A DNA stretch of 64,000 bases, from positions 794,889 to 858,888 of the forward strand of contig JACEEZ010009345.1 in NCBI GenBank assembly GCA_016584305.1, in the 5' to 3' direction. Positions 31,203 through 44,640 of the stretch are shown one piece after another (positions within the stretch are counted from its first letter, which is position 1; each line of letters starts with the position of its first letter). The notes beneath the pieces are model-generated. The model did not search any database. It worked only from the letters and a program-made list of their open reading frames with translations, and had not been told where the DNA came from. Source of the DNA: Chionoecetes opilio (lineage: Eukaryota; Arthropoda; Malacostraca; Decapoda; Majidae). The position numbers and the translations under genes are program-made.

Positions 31203-32835
31203 GTTCGTTCAAACCCGGTGCGGGGATGGAAAATGGAAATTTTTATTTCCGATTATGAAACCAGGCTCAGTCCTAGCCCTTTAAGGACATACTGATGGCT
31301 TTTCAAAGGTAATTTGGCCCGGGCAATGTGAAGCATCTGTCGGATCTAGCCTAATTCTGATGAAAGCATCCCTAGAAATTTCGGCCACTAGCAAGTCTCT
31401 TCAACAGGGGATAACAAACTCGCCCCTTGACAAGCTGCCCCTTCAGGAAATTTCCCCCTCGAATATCTCCACACAAGAAAGAGTAAAATAGAAGGAGAAG
31501 ATAAGGAAAAGAAAACACAAAGATCCCCCCCCCCCCCATCAAAACACACCCCTGAGGTGGGTCACTTTGTCGGGTGGTGGGCCTGAAGCGTGGTCTGCAG
31601 CGCCCCCAAATACGGTGGCTGAATGCCGTATTGGGGAGGGTGTCCTTTGGCCCCCCGTGGAACAAGCCTCCCAGCATCACCCTACCATACTAAACGTATC
31701 CTAGCGCTTCGTGCCCTGGGGGGAACGCCGACGTGGTTTCGACAGGGGATGCTTGCACCTAGTGATCTCAAAAAGGCGTTTGCCCAGGCATCATGAGTCA
31801 CTCGGGGATCTTCTGCGACTGCAGTTCCCTGCAAGGACTTTTGGGTTTTTGATATGGTTGTATTTTAGGACTGAGATGTGTGAAGTGTGGGGGGGTTATC
31901 CGCTTTTTTCCCTGTTAAAAGGAGTGAGGGCCCCAGTGGCGGCCCTGGGCATGGACGACAGGGCAATCCCCAAGGGGGCATCGCGATGGGGGCGGCAGGG
32001 AGGCCCCCAAAAAAAAATTATAAAAAATTAAATAAAAATTTTACAATTATAATAATAATAATAAAATAATTATAAATTAAAAAATAATATTATAAAAATA
32101 GCTTAGTTTTATTTTAGAGAAAAACATGGGGGTGGACTTTGAATATAAGGCTTGTAACTATGGCGGCAAGTGGGGCGCAAACGCCCATCAGTGATTGTAC
32201 CAGGCTTTGGGGCAAAATTCGGCTTGAACTTTAAGTTTTTGGGTTCCTGTGCGTTCCATTTTTCCATAGTTTATCTGTCTCTTAATCTTAATTATTCCCC
32301 CTGCAATTGGGGTCTATGTTAAATTGTGGTATTACTCCCCTCCCCCACCGTGCATCATAGCGCAGTCCTCGGGCCCAACCCAGAGTGGCGTAGGAGAGGG
32401 TTATCTTTTTGGAAAGGGAATGCTACCCTTTTTAAATTTTTGCTTCTTTTTTTAATGAAAAAATTTTTTAAAATAATTTGGGACCATCCAACGACGCCTA
32501 ATTTTTATGCTCTGAAAGATCGAGTGAAAGTGCATTGGGAAAACAATTTAGACATATTTGATTTGTCTTCGGTCTGGCTCACTGAAAGCAAAAGCGTTTT
32601 GAAATTATTGCTTTGAAAAAATTCTGCACATATAAGAAATAAAAAATATCTTTCTGATATTTGTTTTTTACTCCGTGAATAGGGAAACGAGAGGGAAAAA
32701 AGGAAAAAATGTAAACGAGTGGAAAGGAAAAAAGGGAAAAGGTTGGTGATGAGGACACGCGTGAAAGGGGAAATGATAATGGCGGATCAGACGATTAGGA
32801 AGAAGGGGAACAAAAATCCCGTCTCCAGCAAATAC
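31203..32835. other. Unclassified repeats
   Basis: AT-rich and G/C-run-rich sequence. A block at 31930-32010 (CCCCAGTGGCGGCCCTGGGC) resembles a hAT-type terminus with an internal G-rich head. Open frames 31372-31680 (-), 31711-32031 (+) and 32326-32616 (+) show no family signature. No gene is supported. Confidence 0.4.
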
Positions 32836-32838
32836 AAT

Positions 32839-35765
32839 TATGCTACAAAAACCAAACCACTCCACTACTCTGCTACAACAACCCCTAACCCCTCTATGTA
32901 AACAACCCAACACTTACCACTACCCCTATACTGCTACAACAACCACTACCATACTACGCTACAACAACCACTACCCCTACTACTGCTACAACAAACCCCC
33001 CCACCACTACTATGCTACAACAACCCCTACCCCTACTACTGCTACAAAACCATACCACTACTACGCTACAACAACCACTACCACTACTACTGCTACAACA
33101 ACCCTACCCACTACTGTACAACAACCCTAACCCCTACTCTGCTAAAACAACCATACCCCAATACTGGTACAACAAAATACCAATACTGCTACAACAACCA
33201 CTACCATACTACTGTCAACAACCACTACCACTATACGCTACAACAAACCAAAATACCACTAATACTGCTACAACAAACCCCTACACTACAAAAATGCACA
33301 ACAACCATACCACTATACTGCTACAAAACCCCTACCCCTAATAAACAACCCCACCACTAATGCTACAACAACACTACCTACTTTTTAAAAAAACCACTTA
33401 CCACTACTACGCTAAACAACCATACCCCTACTACTGCTACAACAACCACTCCCCAAATACTGCTCAACAACCACTACCATACTACTCACAAAAAACCCCC
33501 TACCACTCTACTCTTTTCAACAACCACTACCACTACTACGTACAACAACCCATACCACTACTACGCTACAACAACCCCTACCATACTACTGCACAAAACC
33601 ACTACCCCTACTATGCTCAACAACCACCATACTACTGCTACAACAACCACTACCACACTACTGCTACAAAACCATACCACTACTACTGCTACAAAACCAC
33701 ACCATACTACTGCTACAAAAACACTACCACTACTACTGCACAACAACCCCTACCATACTACTGCTACAAAAAACCATACCACTACTACTGCTACAAAACC
33801 CTACCACTACTCTGCTACAACAACCATACCATACTACTGCTACAAAACCCCTACCACTACTATGCTACAACAACCAACCACTACTACTGCTACAACAACC
33901 ACTACCCCTACTCTGCTACAACAACCACTACCATATAATGCTACAACAACCCCCTACCACTCTACTGCTACAACAACCACTACCCCTACTACTGTCCACA
34001 ACCATACCCCTATACTGCTACAACAACCACTACACTATACTGCTACAAACCCCTACCATATATGTACAACAACCCCTACCACTACTACTGCTACAACAAC
34101 CACTACCCCTACTACTGCTACAACAACACTACCACTACTACTGCTACAACACCATTTCCACTACACTGCTACAACAACCACTACCATACTCTGCACAACA
34201 ACCACTACCATACTAGCTACAAAAACCCCCTACCACTACTACTGCTACAAAACAAAAACCACTAAAAACTTACAACAACCACTACCACTATACTGCCCAC
34301 AACAACCATACCACTATAGCTCAACAACCCCTCCCCCACTACTGCTACAAAAACCACTACCACTACTCGCTACAAAACAAACAAAAAAAAAAAACCATTT
34401 CCCCTACTACTGCTCAACAACACTACCACTACAAAAAGCACAACAACCACTACCCTACTACTGCTCAAAAACCACTACCCCCTACTACTGCTACAACAAC
34501 CAACCACTACTACTGCTACAACAACCCCTACACTACTCTGCTACAACAACCCACCACTACTCCCGCTACAAAAACCACTACCACTACACTGCTACAACAA
34601 ATACCACTACCACCAAAAAAAATACTACTGTACAAAAAAACCATACCATACTTTCTGCTACAAAAACCACTACCCCTACTCTGCTAAACAAACCCCTACC
34701 ATATACGCTACAACAACCACACCCCTATACTGCTACAAAACCCCTACCCCTACTACTGCTACAAAAACCACTACCACTACACGCTCAACAACCATACCCC
34801 CTACTACGCTACAAAAACCAAATCCACTATACTGCTACAAAAACCCTCCCCTATACTGCTACAACAAAAAAAAAAACCCCTACTACTGCTACAAAACCCC
34901 TACCACTACTACTGCTACAACAACCACACCATACTATGCTACAACAACCACTACCACTACTACTGCTACAACAACCCCTACCACTATACTGCCCCACAAC
35001 AACCACTACACTCTACGCTCCCAAAAACCACTACCCTATCTGCTACAAAACCACTACATACTATGCTACAAAAAACCCCTCCCCTACTACTGCTACAACA
35101 ACCACTACCAATACTATGCTAAACAAACCCCCAACATCCCACTGCTACAACAAACCCCCTACCATAACTGCTACAACAACATACCACTACTACTGCTACA
35201 AAAAACCCCACCACTATATGCTACAAAACCCTCCACTACTACGCTACAACAACCATTCCACTACTACTGCTACAACAAAACCACTCCACTCTACTGCTAC
35301 AACAACCATACCCCTACTACTGTACAACAACCATTTCCCCCACTACTGCTACAACAACCACTACCACTACTACTGCACAACAACCCTCCACTACTCTGCT
35401 ACAACAACCATCCACACTACGCCCCACAAAACCACTACCATACACTGCTACAACAACCAATACCACTACTACGTACAACAACCATAACCCCTACTACGCT
35501 ACAACACCCCTACCATACTACTGCTAAAAAACAACCACTACCACACTACTGCTTTCAACAACCCCTACCACTATACGCTTTCAACAACCCCTAACCCTAC
35601 TACTGCACAACAACCATACCACTACTACTGCTACAACAACCACTACTCACCACTACCTAACTGCTACAACAACCACTACCACTCACTGCTACAAAACCCT
35701 CCATACTACTGCTACAACAACCACTACCACTACTACTGCTACAACAACCACTACCACTACTACTA
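32839..35765. repeat. 27-bp minisatellite, about 2.9 kb
   Basis: Unit TGCTACAACAACCACTACCA followed by CTACTAC, roughly 108 copies. Because 27 is divisible by three, long frames (up to 624 codons, 33613-35487) encode Thr/Tyr/Asn/His repeats; they are not genes. Many units lack one to three bases at varied positions, which looks more like base-calling loss than evolution. Confidence 0.95.
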
Positions 35766-36125
35766 TTACTACCACAACTAAAAAATAAAAACGGCAATAA
35801 CATATGAAAATGATAGTAATAATGATAAGAATAAAAACAATCATAATAATAAAAAAGAACAATACAGTAATAATAATGGATAAAGGGGAAAAAAAAAAAA
35901 ATCAGATAATAATAATAAAAATTTATTATTATAATGATAATAATAATGATAGGAGTATGAATGAAATGATCAGTTACTAAATCATTATAGTGTATTATAT
36001 ACAGCAACAATCACTACTACGTACTAGTCTACTACAACTATTACTACTATTACTACAACTATCACTACCACTACTATGTACTACTACATATTCTACTACT
36101 ACTACTACTAGTAATAATAGATGAT
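35766..36125. repeat. (AAT)n/(ACT)n trinucleotide-rich region
   Basis: ATAATAATG, AATAATAA and TACTACTACTA runs, grading from the minisatellite's ACTACTACT phase into AAT-rich sequence. Confidence 0.75.
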
Positions 36126-36741
36126 AATGATAATACAATGCACAGTTACTAGAATCAATACAATGTATATGGCTAGAAAGAAAAGCCAAAGTCTTGACCT
36201 TACGCAAATGTTCAAACGGAGGTAAGCTCAGACAGCCTCGAGAGGCGAAAAATACTTTATTTAATCACCTCACTGTGAAGTATCCAGAGTATCTATTGAG
36301 TAAATTATTCTTGCATAACGTAGATGAAGGATGAAGCTAAATGATGAATTTTTTTGTTTCTGGATAGCTTCAGTAGTTAGTTTACAACTTGTCTTACAGC
36401 ATTAATCAAGTCTTTCTCTCACTGTGACAACCGTCATGCTAGTCTCTATTGCTTCGTTCATTGCTCAGAGCTTGTTCCACAATACATCGTCTTGATTCAC
36501 TAACCTCATGTGTATTAGTATGTACTCGTTCATTACTTTAAGGCACACGTACGTTTATTACTCGTCAAGGATTCTACCACGGCATACTGTTTTATGTTAC
36601 CCGTGTCTGTCCTGTTCTTAAAGGTAACTGGGTTCAAGCCAAGGAACTTACATGGTCAATGACACTGTTGGGGTTAATTGCCAATGATGCCTCTCTTGAA
36701 AGGCAGAAGTAACTTGCTCCCCTGCCCAGAGGTACACATCA
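36126..36741. other. Intergenic, nothing recognised
   Basis: No coding, RNA or repeat signature that I can support. Confidence 0.5.
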
Positions 36742-38070
36742 GGGGGGAGATGCTCGAAAGAGTTACGGGCCCGTAAGTATTACCCTAGGGGACTTTTACC
36801 TCGTAGCGCCTCTAAGGGAGATGCTCAAACCATTTTCTCACTCGCTACGGGACCGCGAGGCTAAGGGTGCTCGGGACCACCCTTTACTCCCTAAGGGAGT
36901 GAAATTTGAAGCGACTAGACATCAACAAACAATAAATTACTGAAGTTGTATCACTATACTTTATGTTTATTGTGTATTATAGAGCCAGTTCATGCTTGCC
37001 TGTTTGAAATGTGGTGTTTATTGCATCATTGACTCCATATATATCATATTTAACATACAATACCTATACTTGTAATAAATTCATATTAGGGCAAACCTAA
37101 TATATTAAATATATATATCGGTCGACTTCTTGAATCAAAACGTATAGTTCATCATACAAGTTTGGCAACTATAATGATGCGGTCGGTGGTGGTGGTATCA
37201 AATGTCTGACGTACTAGTACACACGCACGTATACACACAAGCAAGGATATTATAAAGTTATGCTATCCTTGCACACAAGTGTCACGTATGTCAGAGTGAA
37301 GTGTTAGTCCCCCAGTGCGTCTTGTCTGACCTAATGAGCGAACCACTATAACAGAGACCGCCGCGGCTACGAATACGACGCGTCTCGATACGGCCGGGCC
37401 AGCAATGGTCCATACTACATAGATGCTAATTTCGGGCACGCAGGACTCGAACCTATGATCAGCGCATCAAGGTATACCCTGGGTACGTCTCTAGTATTCA
37501 GCGGGCGAATATTACGCTGAAAGGCTAATATGGCAGCTATGTATTATCGTAACATTCTGGCGGTGTTGTGTAAAATTGGCCCTATTTCAGAAATTGGCCG
37601 ATTTTAGCATAACACCGGCAAAATATAGTATTTAGGTTAAGGTTAAGTTATATTAAGTTATGTTTTAGGTCTGGTTTAGGTTAGGTAAGGTTTATGATAG
37701 GTTTGTGTTAAGTTTTGTAGAGTTATTTAGGTTAAATAAGCATCCGCGGGACGATTTCCGAAAGAGGCCGGTTTAGCCAAAACAGCGGCATTTGAAGTCT
37801 TTAAATTTATTTATCGGGCTCCCTGACAGCTGAGAGCATGATGATTGGCTAGATAAGGCCACGTCATGCGAGGCGCTGCTCTGTGATTGGTCAGCAGAAT
37901 TTCCCCACACAAATCCCTAGAATATCCCTAATATTCCCCACCCAGAGGCCACCGATAACCGTACGGGAGTGACTGCTCGATACGAGCATCTCCCTCAGCC
38001 CACCCTCGTAAGGTTATTGTAGCCATACACTCGTAAGTTGTCCCTTACGAGGGATTTTCGAGCATCCCTG
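36742..38070. mobile_element. Inverted-repeat element with GATGCTCGAAA ends
   Basis: Outer words GGGGAGATGCTCGAAA (left) and TTTTCGAGCATCCC (right), with inner words AAGGGAGATGCTC (about 36816) and GAGCATCTCCCT (about 37985). CGTAAG/CTTACG words are also mirrored. The interior has TTAGG-like tracts (37630-37740) and no coding frame. A probable non-autonomous DNA transposon of 1.3 kb. Confidence 0.55.
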
Positions 38071-38225
38071 CCCAGGGTGGTAGTGAATAAAAGTGGTCGA
38101 GTGGTTTTAAGTAAAGCTTCTGATTTAAGTAATGTATAAGTATGTAAGTGCTAAGAATCGAGTAAGACAATATACTATTACAAATATATATGTAATGTAA
38201 TATATTACATATATATTTACATATA

Positions 38226-38317
38226 CAGTAAAAGCCTTATAACTCGGCACGATAGGGGCTCTGGCCCTTGCCGAGTTATTCAATGTGCCGAGTTATGCAA
38301 TGTCCCCCCTCAAATAG

Positions 38318-38359
<42 letters not shown>

Positions 38360-39446
38360 TTCTTAGAAGCAAAAAAACTACACTTACCTAAACTAACTTA
38401 ACTTCTGCAGGCATATATATCCCGAATCCAGGAGAGGGGACCTTGTTTTAACATGTAGAAGAGTTAGGGGGGACTCAGCCCGCATTTTAAACACTGGTTC
38501 ACTTTAAATCCTTTTAATCACAACTCTGTCTGATTGTTACGTACTGTCCTGTAAAACTTAATTTTACCCCCTTGAGCATTTAAATTACTCCTACCAACTT
38601 GTTGTGTTTTTAAAGGGAGTACCAACCTTCTTAAATTTGACAAAAAACAAAATTTCCTATCTAGCGGGTTTTTGACGACATAAACCGGGCTCAGCTGACG
38701 CCCCGCTCGTTCCCGACCTTTGCTTACTTTCCCACCTATTTTTACTTTTTTGGGATACTCATACTACTGTATTTAAGATGTCAGCTCCTCAGGGGCACGG
38801 GTGTCTCCAGCGGGAAGGGGGAATGAAATTGAAGAGCCTGAGCCTGCGGAAAAGATCAAAGGACAAAAAAAACGACTTTATGGACTGACGATATGCCGAG
38901 TGTAAAGAAGAGATGCAGGTTTAAAACCCAATGCCAAAAGATACATTTTTTTTTTGCCGACTTTCTGTTTACATGTTCCAAAGGGGTTGTAGGGCATATA
39001 TGCCGATTTGAAAACCAGAATGAAATTTGGGTGAGGCGGTACAAATTGGTTAGCGTCACCGGGTGGCGTTCTCGAAGCCCGGTTCGATCCCATGAGACCC
39101 ATAAATCACTTAAAATTTTTTCTGCAACGGGGGTGGCCTAAAAAACACCCATGCCCTGTCCATTAACTCTAACCTTCGCTGTGGTGCATGGGGGCACAGG
39201 GGCGGCATGAGCCCTAATCACAGGCGCACTATAAAATCCTGCCTGCCCCCCCACGGGCAGGGAAACCATCACGCCCTCGAGTGAGCCCCCGGGCCCCCAT
39301 CCCACCCCTGGAGTCTCTGCAAATGCCTATGGCATAGGGTTGTGTGAAAAAAAAAAAAAAAAAACTTTTTGCCTCCCGAATTTATATAAAATTTCAGAGT
39401 TATTAAAATTTCCAGTTACACAGTGCCGAGTTAAAAGGATTTACTG
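38226..39446. mobile_element. Tigger/pogo-like element T3 carrying a SINE
   Basis: Ends CAGTAAAAGCCTTATAACTC and GAGTTAAAAGGATTTACTG, flanked by TA (38224-38225, 39447-39448). Same order as T1: A-run (38324-38356), transposase N-terminal block on the plus strand (about 38800-38850, GMKLKSLSL-like), SINE-1 (39030-39362), A-run, right end. It carries only the plus-strand transposase block. Confidence 0.8.
39030..39362 (+). mobile_element. SINE-1 copy c
   Basis: A-box region GGTACAAATTGGTTAGCGTC, B-box CCGGTTCGATCCC (about 39079-39091), body GGGCGGCATGAGCCCTAAT-like words, poly(A) end. It occupies the same position within its Tigger host as copies a and b. Confidence 0.8.
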
Positions 39447-39764
39447 TATATTTGTACACTGTGAGGTTAACAAAAAAAAAGTAAGGGTTCTTAAAAAGGG
39501 GCAAGGAAGCAATTTTTTTATAGAACCCAAACAATTTTTAAACTGACAAACACACACACCCCACGGGTGTGGGGGCCCAACAGACTCGAAGGGTTCTTCT
39601 ATCGGAGAGCTTGGTCGTGTCTTTTCGGGCTTTAAAACCCCATCCGAAAACTCGGCGTCTTTTATGGGGAAGGCACCCTTTTGTTGAAAATTTGGGTACA
39701 CATAGTTTCCCCCAACCCTCTGCATGGTTACACGTCGCAATTGGGGGCCCCGCGACGAGACGTA

Positions 39765-40532
39765 CAGTAAAACCTCGATATAAGGATAAAAAGGGGGGGG
39801 GGAGGGGTCCTTTAAAAAGCCGATTGCCGTTATATCGAGGGTATTTTCCCAAGGGTGGAAAAAATTAAAAAAGGGAAAAATTTTGAAATAATTAAAATAA
39901 TCAAAAAACACAACCAACTGTGTAGCTATGTTGGGGGGAAAAAAACAGGACTGGCACTACATGCTGTTTTTGGTCCCTCCTAAAACCGAAAAAAATGAGA
40001 AAAATCGTAAACACACCAGACCGTGTACTAGTCCAGCTAAAGCTCTAGTAAAGGAAACAAATTACTACAGCCAGATTCAGCCGTGGCTTCCCAAAATATT
40101 GCTTATATCATGACAAATGCTCATTATTATATATATTATATGGTTGTGAAGTGCAGTTTTAACACTGTCCAACTTTTTAGGTCAGGTAGCACTGCGTGTC
40201 ACCTTAGTAAGGGTGATTTTAGGGTGTTGAGGTGACGGGGAGATTAGCAGCGGCCACACCATAACACTAATTTCACATTTAAACAATACCCCCCTTTACC
40301 ACAAAATCATAGCAACACAGGCTCCCCCTTAAAATAATATTTTAATATGAATACATCAAAACTCCTTAAAACCCAAGCTTCCAAAGTAAATGGGAAAATG
40401 ATACATTATGTTGAGTTGAACGATTCGAGGGGCAAAAAATTTGTCTAATATGAAGAAAAAAAAAGTCACGAAAAAGGAGTCCTTTTATATCCGAAGCCCC
40501 CTTCATCGAGGTCCGTTATATCGGGTTTGCTG
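39765..40532. mobile_element. Tigger-like non-autonomous element T4
   Basis: Ends CAGTAAAACCTCGATATAAG and (mirror of the right end) CAGCAAACCCGATATAACGG, flanked by TA on both sides (39763-39764, 40533-40534). 768 bp, no transposase. A decayed dispersed repeat (about 40155-40270) lies inside, with a second copy at 61770-61905. Confidence 0.7.
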
Positions 40533-41047
40533 TACATACACGGGCGGAGCTTTCCTATCAGCAATGTTTTTAAACTGTATAATGGAAATTAGCCACAGGC
40601 ACAAAAAACTGCTGGCTGTGCTTCCATGGAATGAAAGGAGCGAGGGGAACAGAAACATTATGAAACATGTAAACTTATAAAGGAGGTGGTTCTGTCCGCA
40701 ACACAATTCATAAAAGATGTGTTCTGACAGAGGCAACACATTACATACACCTCCAAAATGATCCATGCTGATAACATAAAATTTTTTTAATAAAAATACA
40801 TAAAATCTCTACCAGTGATAAAGGGAGCATGTGGGTGATTTTCAGTCATTAGAAAAGGCGTGGCATTTTTGAGGCGGGTCCGGGGCGTTTGGGGAGATTG
40901 AGCTTGTGTTGACGAGGGGTTTTGCGCTTCTGCTGCCATGTTGCTGATCTCCCGTTTATTGTGCCTTATTTGAGTATGTACACCCAACTCTAAATTTTTA
41001 AAGGGCAGAGAAAGGGAGCTTGTGTGATTACCAGTTGTTTACCTGTT
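40533..41047. other. Unclassified spacer
   Basis: Nothing recognised; no frame with a family signature. Confidence 0.45.
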
Positions 41048-42912
41048 GAACTACGGGAAAAGAGCTATGCTCGTACTGTCCCATCCAAATCTACTATTAT
41101 CCGTTTGCCTTTTGAAGCCTGAATTTTTTTGCTTTAATCCTTTTGCTCAAGTTTTCCAGGCTTCTATGCTTTATCGGGAAGCTGATTTTTTTAGTCCCCC
41201 TTGCATGTTGTCCTTTTAATTTTTCTCATGACCTTTGTACTTCCATCGTCCCCCCCAAAAAGATCTTCTCTATCATTTTTTTTTTCCAAACCATTGATGC
41301 CCCTCTACACTCTATAAAAACTCCCCTTTCCTTTTTTCCAAGAGTTTGGGATTTTTTCTTGAAAGTCTTTTCCCATATGGTAAATCTCTCGGTTGGGCCT
41401 TTTTTTGGGCTCTCTTTGTTTTCTCTCAAACTTCCTTATATCCCTTTTTTTATGTGGGGACCAAACATCCCCCCATTTTCCCAACCCCGGTCGAATCAAA
41501 ATTTATCAATTTTTTTAAAACATCTCTTCATCAATTTTTTTAATGCCATTCTTATATTCCCCACAACTGATATGTTCTCCCGTGACTGTTTTTTATGCTT
41601 CTCAGGTGACAAAATTTTCTGTAATCCATACTCCCAGATCTTTTTTTGACCTTGTTTTTTTGTTATCCATTCTTTCCATGAATACTTTCCCCTCTGTTCT
41701 TTTTGCTACTGTCCACTTCCATCACTTTACACTTTTTTAGCATTGAACTCCATTTCCCCTAGTTGACTCCTCGAAGACCTTATCTAATCCTTTTGTAAAA
41801 AACCCCACAGCCCCCTTTACTTTTTTACTTTTCTTAGTAATTTTGCATCATCACGAATAAACTCATATTGTTCACTCCCCCTGTCAAATCATTTACAGAC
41901 CAAAAACTCACTGGGGCCAAAACTGATCCTTGAGGACACTGCACCATTCTGCTGCACCATCACCTATCACACTGCACCTTTTGACTTTTTATCTTTTTAT
42001 TACTGTTTCATCCTCTGTTGTTCAAAAAATCTTCCACCACTTCAGCAAACCACCCTTCAATCCCCTACATGTTCTAGTTCCAGAGCATCTTTGTGGGTCC
42101 TTGCAAAACCTTCTTGGTCCCTATATGCAATCAACCCCCCCTCCTTTCCTGGGGTCACATCGATCACTCTCGAGAAAACTTAATAAATTTGTTGTCATTC
42201 CTCCCCTAAATCCCAAAATGGCCACCCCCGAGTGTGTTTGGTTTTCTTCCCAAAAATTTCAACCCCTCTGTCCTTCACAATTTTTCACACTTTTTGGGGC
42301 CAATCCCCCTTTTTAAAGAACTGGCCGTATTTATGGGTTTTCTTTGTCTCCTCCCTTTGTGAATTGGGACAAATTTGCTCTTTTCCAACAAACGGGACCT
42401 GCTCTCCTTGAGTGAACTCTCAAATTTCACCTTGTAAATTTCGCTAGTTGGTTTCTGCCTCTTTTTTAAACCAGTTCGACACTCCATCTGGACCCGGGGC
42501 TTTCTCACATCTTGACTTTCCATTAGCCTTTACTTCTATTAAATCTACTGTTATGTCCTTCCATTATATTTTCTTTTGCTATTATTTTTCGTTTTAAAAT
42601 TTACTTTTTTCTTGTAAAAAAAAGTCGTAAGACTTTTCAGACCTCACCCGTTGTATCTCTTCAATCTTTATACATATTCTTCTACCCTTCAGCTTATCTA
42701 TTCCCTTTTTTGTTTTTTTATTTTTCCCCTTTTTTATATCTAAGAAAATTTTTGGTTCTTTTTTACATTTTTCTATTTTATTCCTCTTAGTTTCCCTTTC
42801 TTCTTTTCTTTTTGGGTTCTTACTTATTTTTCTAGTTGTTTTGTACTTCTCCCCAAAAGGGTTTAAAACCCCCTTTTTTTTCCCCCAACTATTCCATGTT
42901 TTTTTTTCTTTC
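41048..42912 (-). mobile_element. LINE family 1, copy D (heavily indel-broken)
   Basis: Minus-strand homologue of copy B from the 3' end (complement of GAGCATAGCTCTTTTCC at about 41058) back through the FADD region (about 41850), the DLKKAFDK region (about 42130), GPDGV (about 42495) and the linker to ACATGGAATAG (about 42895). Almost every motif is split by one-base changes, mostly in homopolymers. Confidence 0.8.
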
Positions 42913-44469
42913 TATTGTGTGGGAAATGAGGAGTGCGTAAAAAGGGGCTTGTTGCTGGCTGGGTGGCCAAGACTCAGGTCTGGCAGGCTGGTTGAGGAAA
43001 AAATGGTCAGTGCTGAAAAAAGAGGTACTGAAGGGGTTGATTTGACCTTGGGGGTTTTCCCTAAGTGCACATGGAAAATTGCAACTTGTCCGCAAAGCCA
43101 AAACTGTCAATTACCCTATTTTTTGGTACTGCTGATGAATGGTGATGAAAATGGGGCGGGTGTTTGGGGCGAGGTATGTGTTAGAGGGTGAGTGGTATCA
43201 CTGTTTTTCAGTTGTGTTGAACGTTTAATGCTGCCACTGTTCTGATGCCTTTCGCCTCCCAACCCTCATTACTTGGCTGTACTCTATACTGTAAGAAAAC
43301 GCCTAAGTTTAACCCCTTGGACCCAGAGGTAATTTCCCTTGTAATTTGGCTACCATTAACAATTTTTTTTGGGAAAATAAGAATATTTTATAGTTGACCT
43401 GTTTTTGTATCCTTTCGACTAAAAATTTGGGATTTAGTTACTTGTTTTTAAAGGCTTCTTCCTGTTTGTTTTTTTTTTTTTGTCTCATCTTGCTCTGCCA
43501 TGCTAAAAAGTATCTCTAGGTGTTCACCCTCGGTAAAAATAGCACAAAATATTAAAAAAAAAAGATAAATCTTTCGGGGAAAGTAATTTTAAAAAAACTT
43601 CTAGGTTCAATATTGTCAATTTTTTACAAATACTCCACAACTAAAATCTGAAGAAATAAAATTTAACTACCTAATAAGAATAAAATTATAAAATGAGTCT
43701 TAGATAAAAAAAAAAAAACAAAGTTTTTTGTCACACACCCAAAAATCTTTGAATTACTTAAACAAATTACAAATTTCGTATCTTTCAAGCTAAATCATTG
43801 CAAATGCTCTCTATACAATGATAATATTTCATGATGGAAAAAAATTTGTAAGATGGATACCCACTTTGTTTAGTAATTATTGGGTGAAAACTCCCAATCA
43901 AATGTCACACATTCTTTCATGCCAATATAAAGAAAATCTTAACCCTTGTTCTAGCCCTAAATTTTTAGTTTTTCAAAAGGGATTACAAAAAAAGGCCCAA
44001 ATGCAGCCAAATTACTGTTTACATGGGGAAAATGCACTTAGCGGCCCTTGCTCCCAAAAAATTCGTACAAAAATTTAAACATTAAACCAAACCCTATAAA
44101 GGAAAAGGGTCGGGACGATTACTCTAAACTCATCTGGAGGGGTAAATTCTCCCAAATCACAGGGTTTAATCACTCCCTGCTTACCTGTGGCAGCAGGGCG
44201 AGACGACTGTGGCTGGGAGGTTCCCCCGATGTCGGAATTTTTCGACCTGTCTGTTTTTTTTACGACCGATTGCTGGCTGCCCCAATCAAAACAAACCTAA
44301 GGCCCCGGTTTTTGACTCGGCCCCCATAAAGTCAAAATATCTTGACTTTAGAAAAATTTTAAAAAGACTTTCTTCGTTATTTTTTCAAAATTTGAAATAA
44401 TTTTTGTATGAAATTTCTGCCATTACAACTTATCCGAATTCCCTAACAAATTCGATTTTGGAATTTACT
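42913..44469. other. Unclassified AT-rich sequence
   Basis: No family recognised. Open frames at 42841-43191, 43818-44078 and 44048-44329 (+) show no motifs and overlap homopolymer-rich DNA. Nothing can be supported. Confidence 0.4.
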
Positions 44470-44640
44470 GTGAAAGGGATTGACTCAGTTATCAGGTAGT
44501 TGATGCTGAGTGATAGGGTTTAAAAAAAAGACTAGACAAATTGTATATAGGGATGGGATAGCGGTGTTTTTGGTCAGTATCTGAATTCGGGAACTACCCT
44601 GAAGCTATATCTGCTTCTTTAGTTTCCCTTATGTTCTTAT
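44470..44640 (+). mobile_element. Decayed 3' end of the third LINE family
   Basis: TTGACTCAGTTATCAGGTAG, GACTAGACAAATTGTATATA, GGGATGGGATAGCGGTG and a CTTATGTTCTT end parallel 22890-23075. Confidence 0.5.

Noticed and set aside
33613..35487. 624-codon Thr/Tyr-rich open frame
   Set aside because: Translation of a 27-bp tandem repeat with a unit length divisible by three; no domain and no gene signals.
37436..37500. tRNA-like stretch (GACTCGAACC complement of a B box)
   Set aside because: Only a T-arm-like motif; no acceptor stem pairing, A box or anticodon arm could be built.
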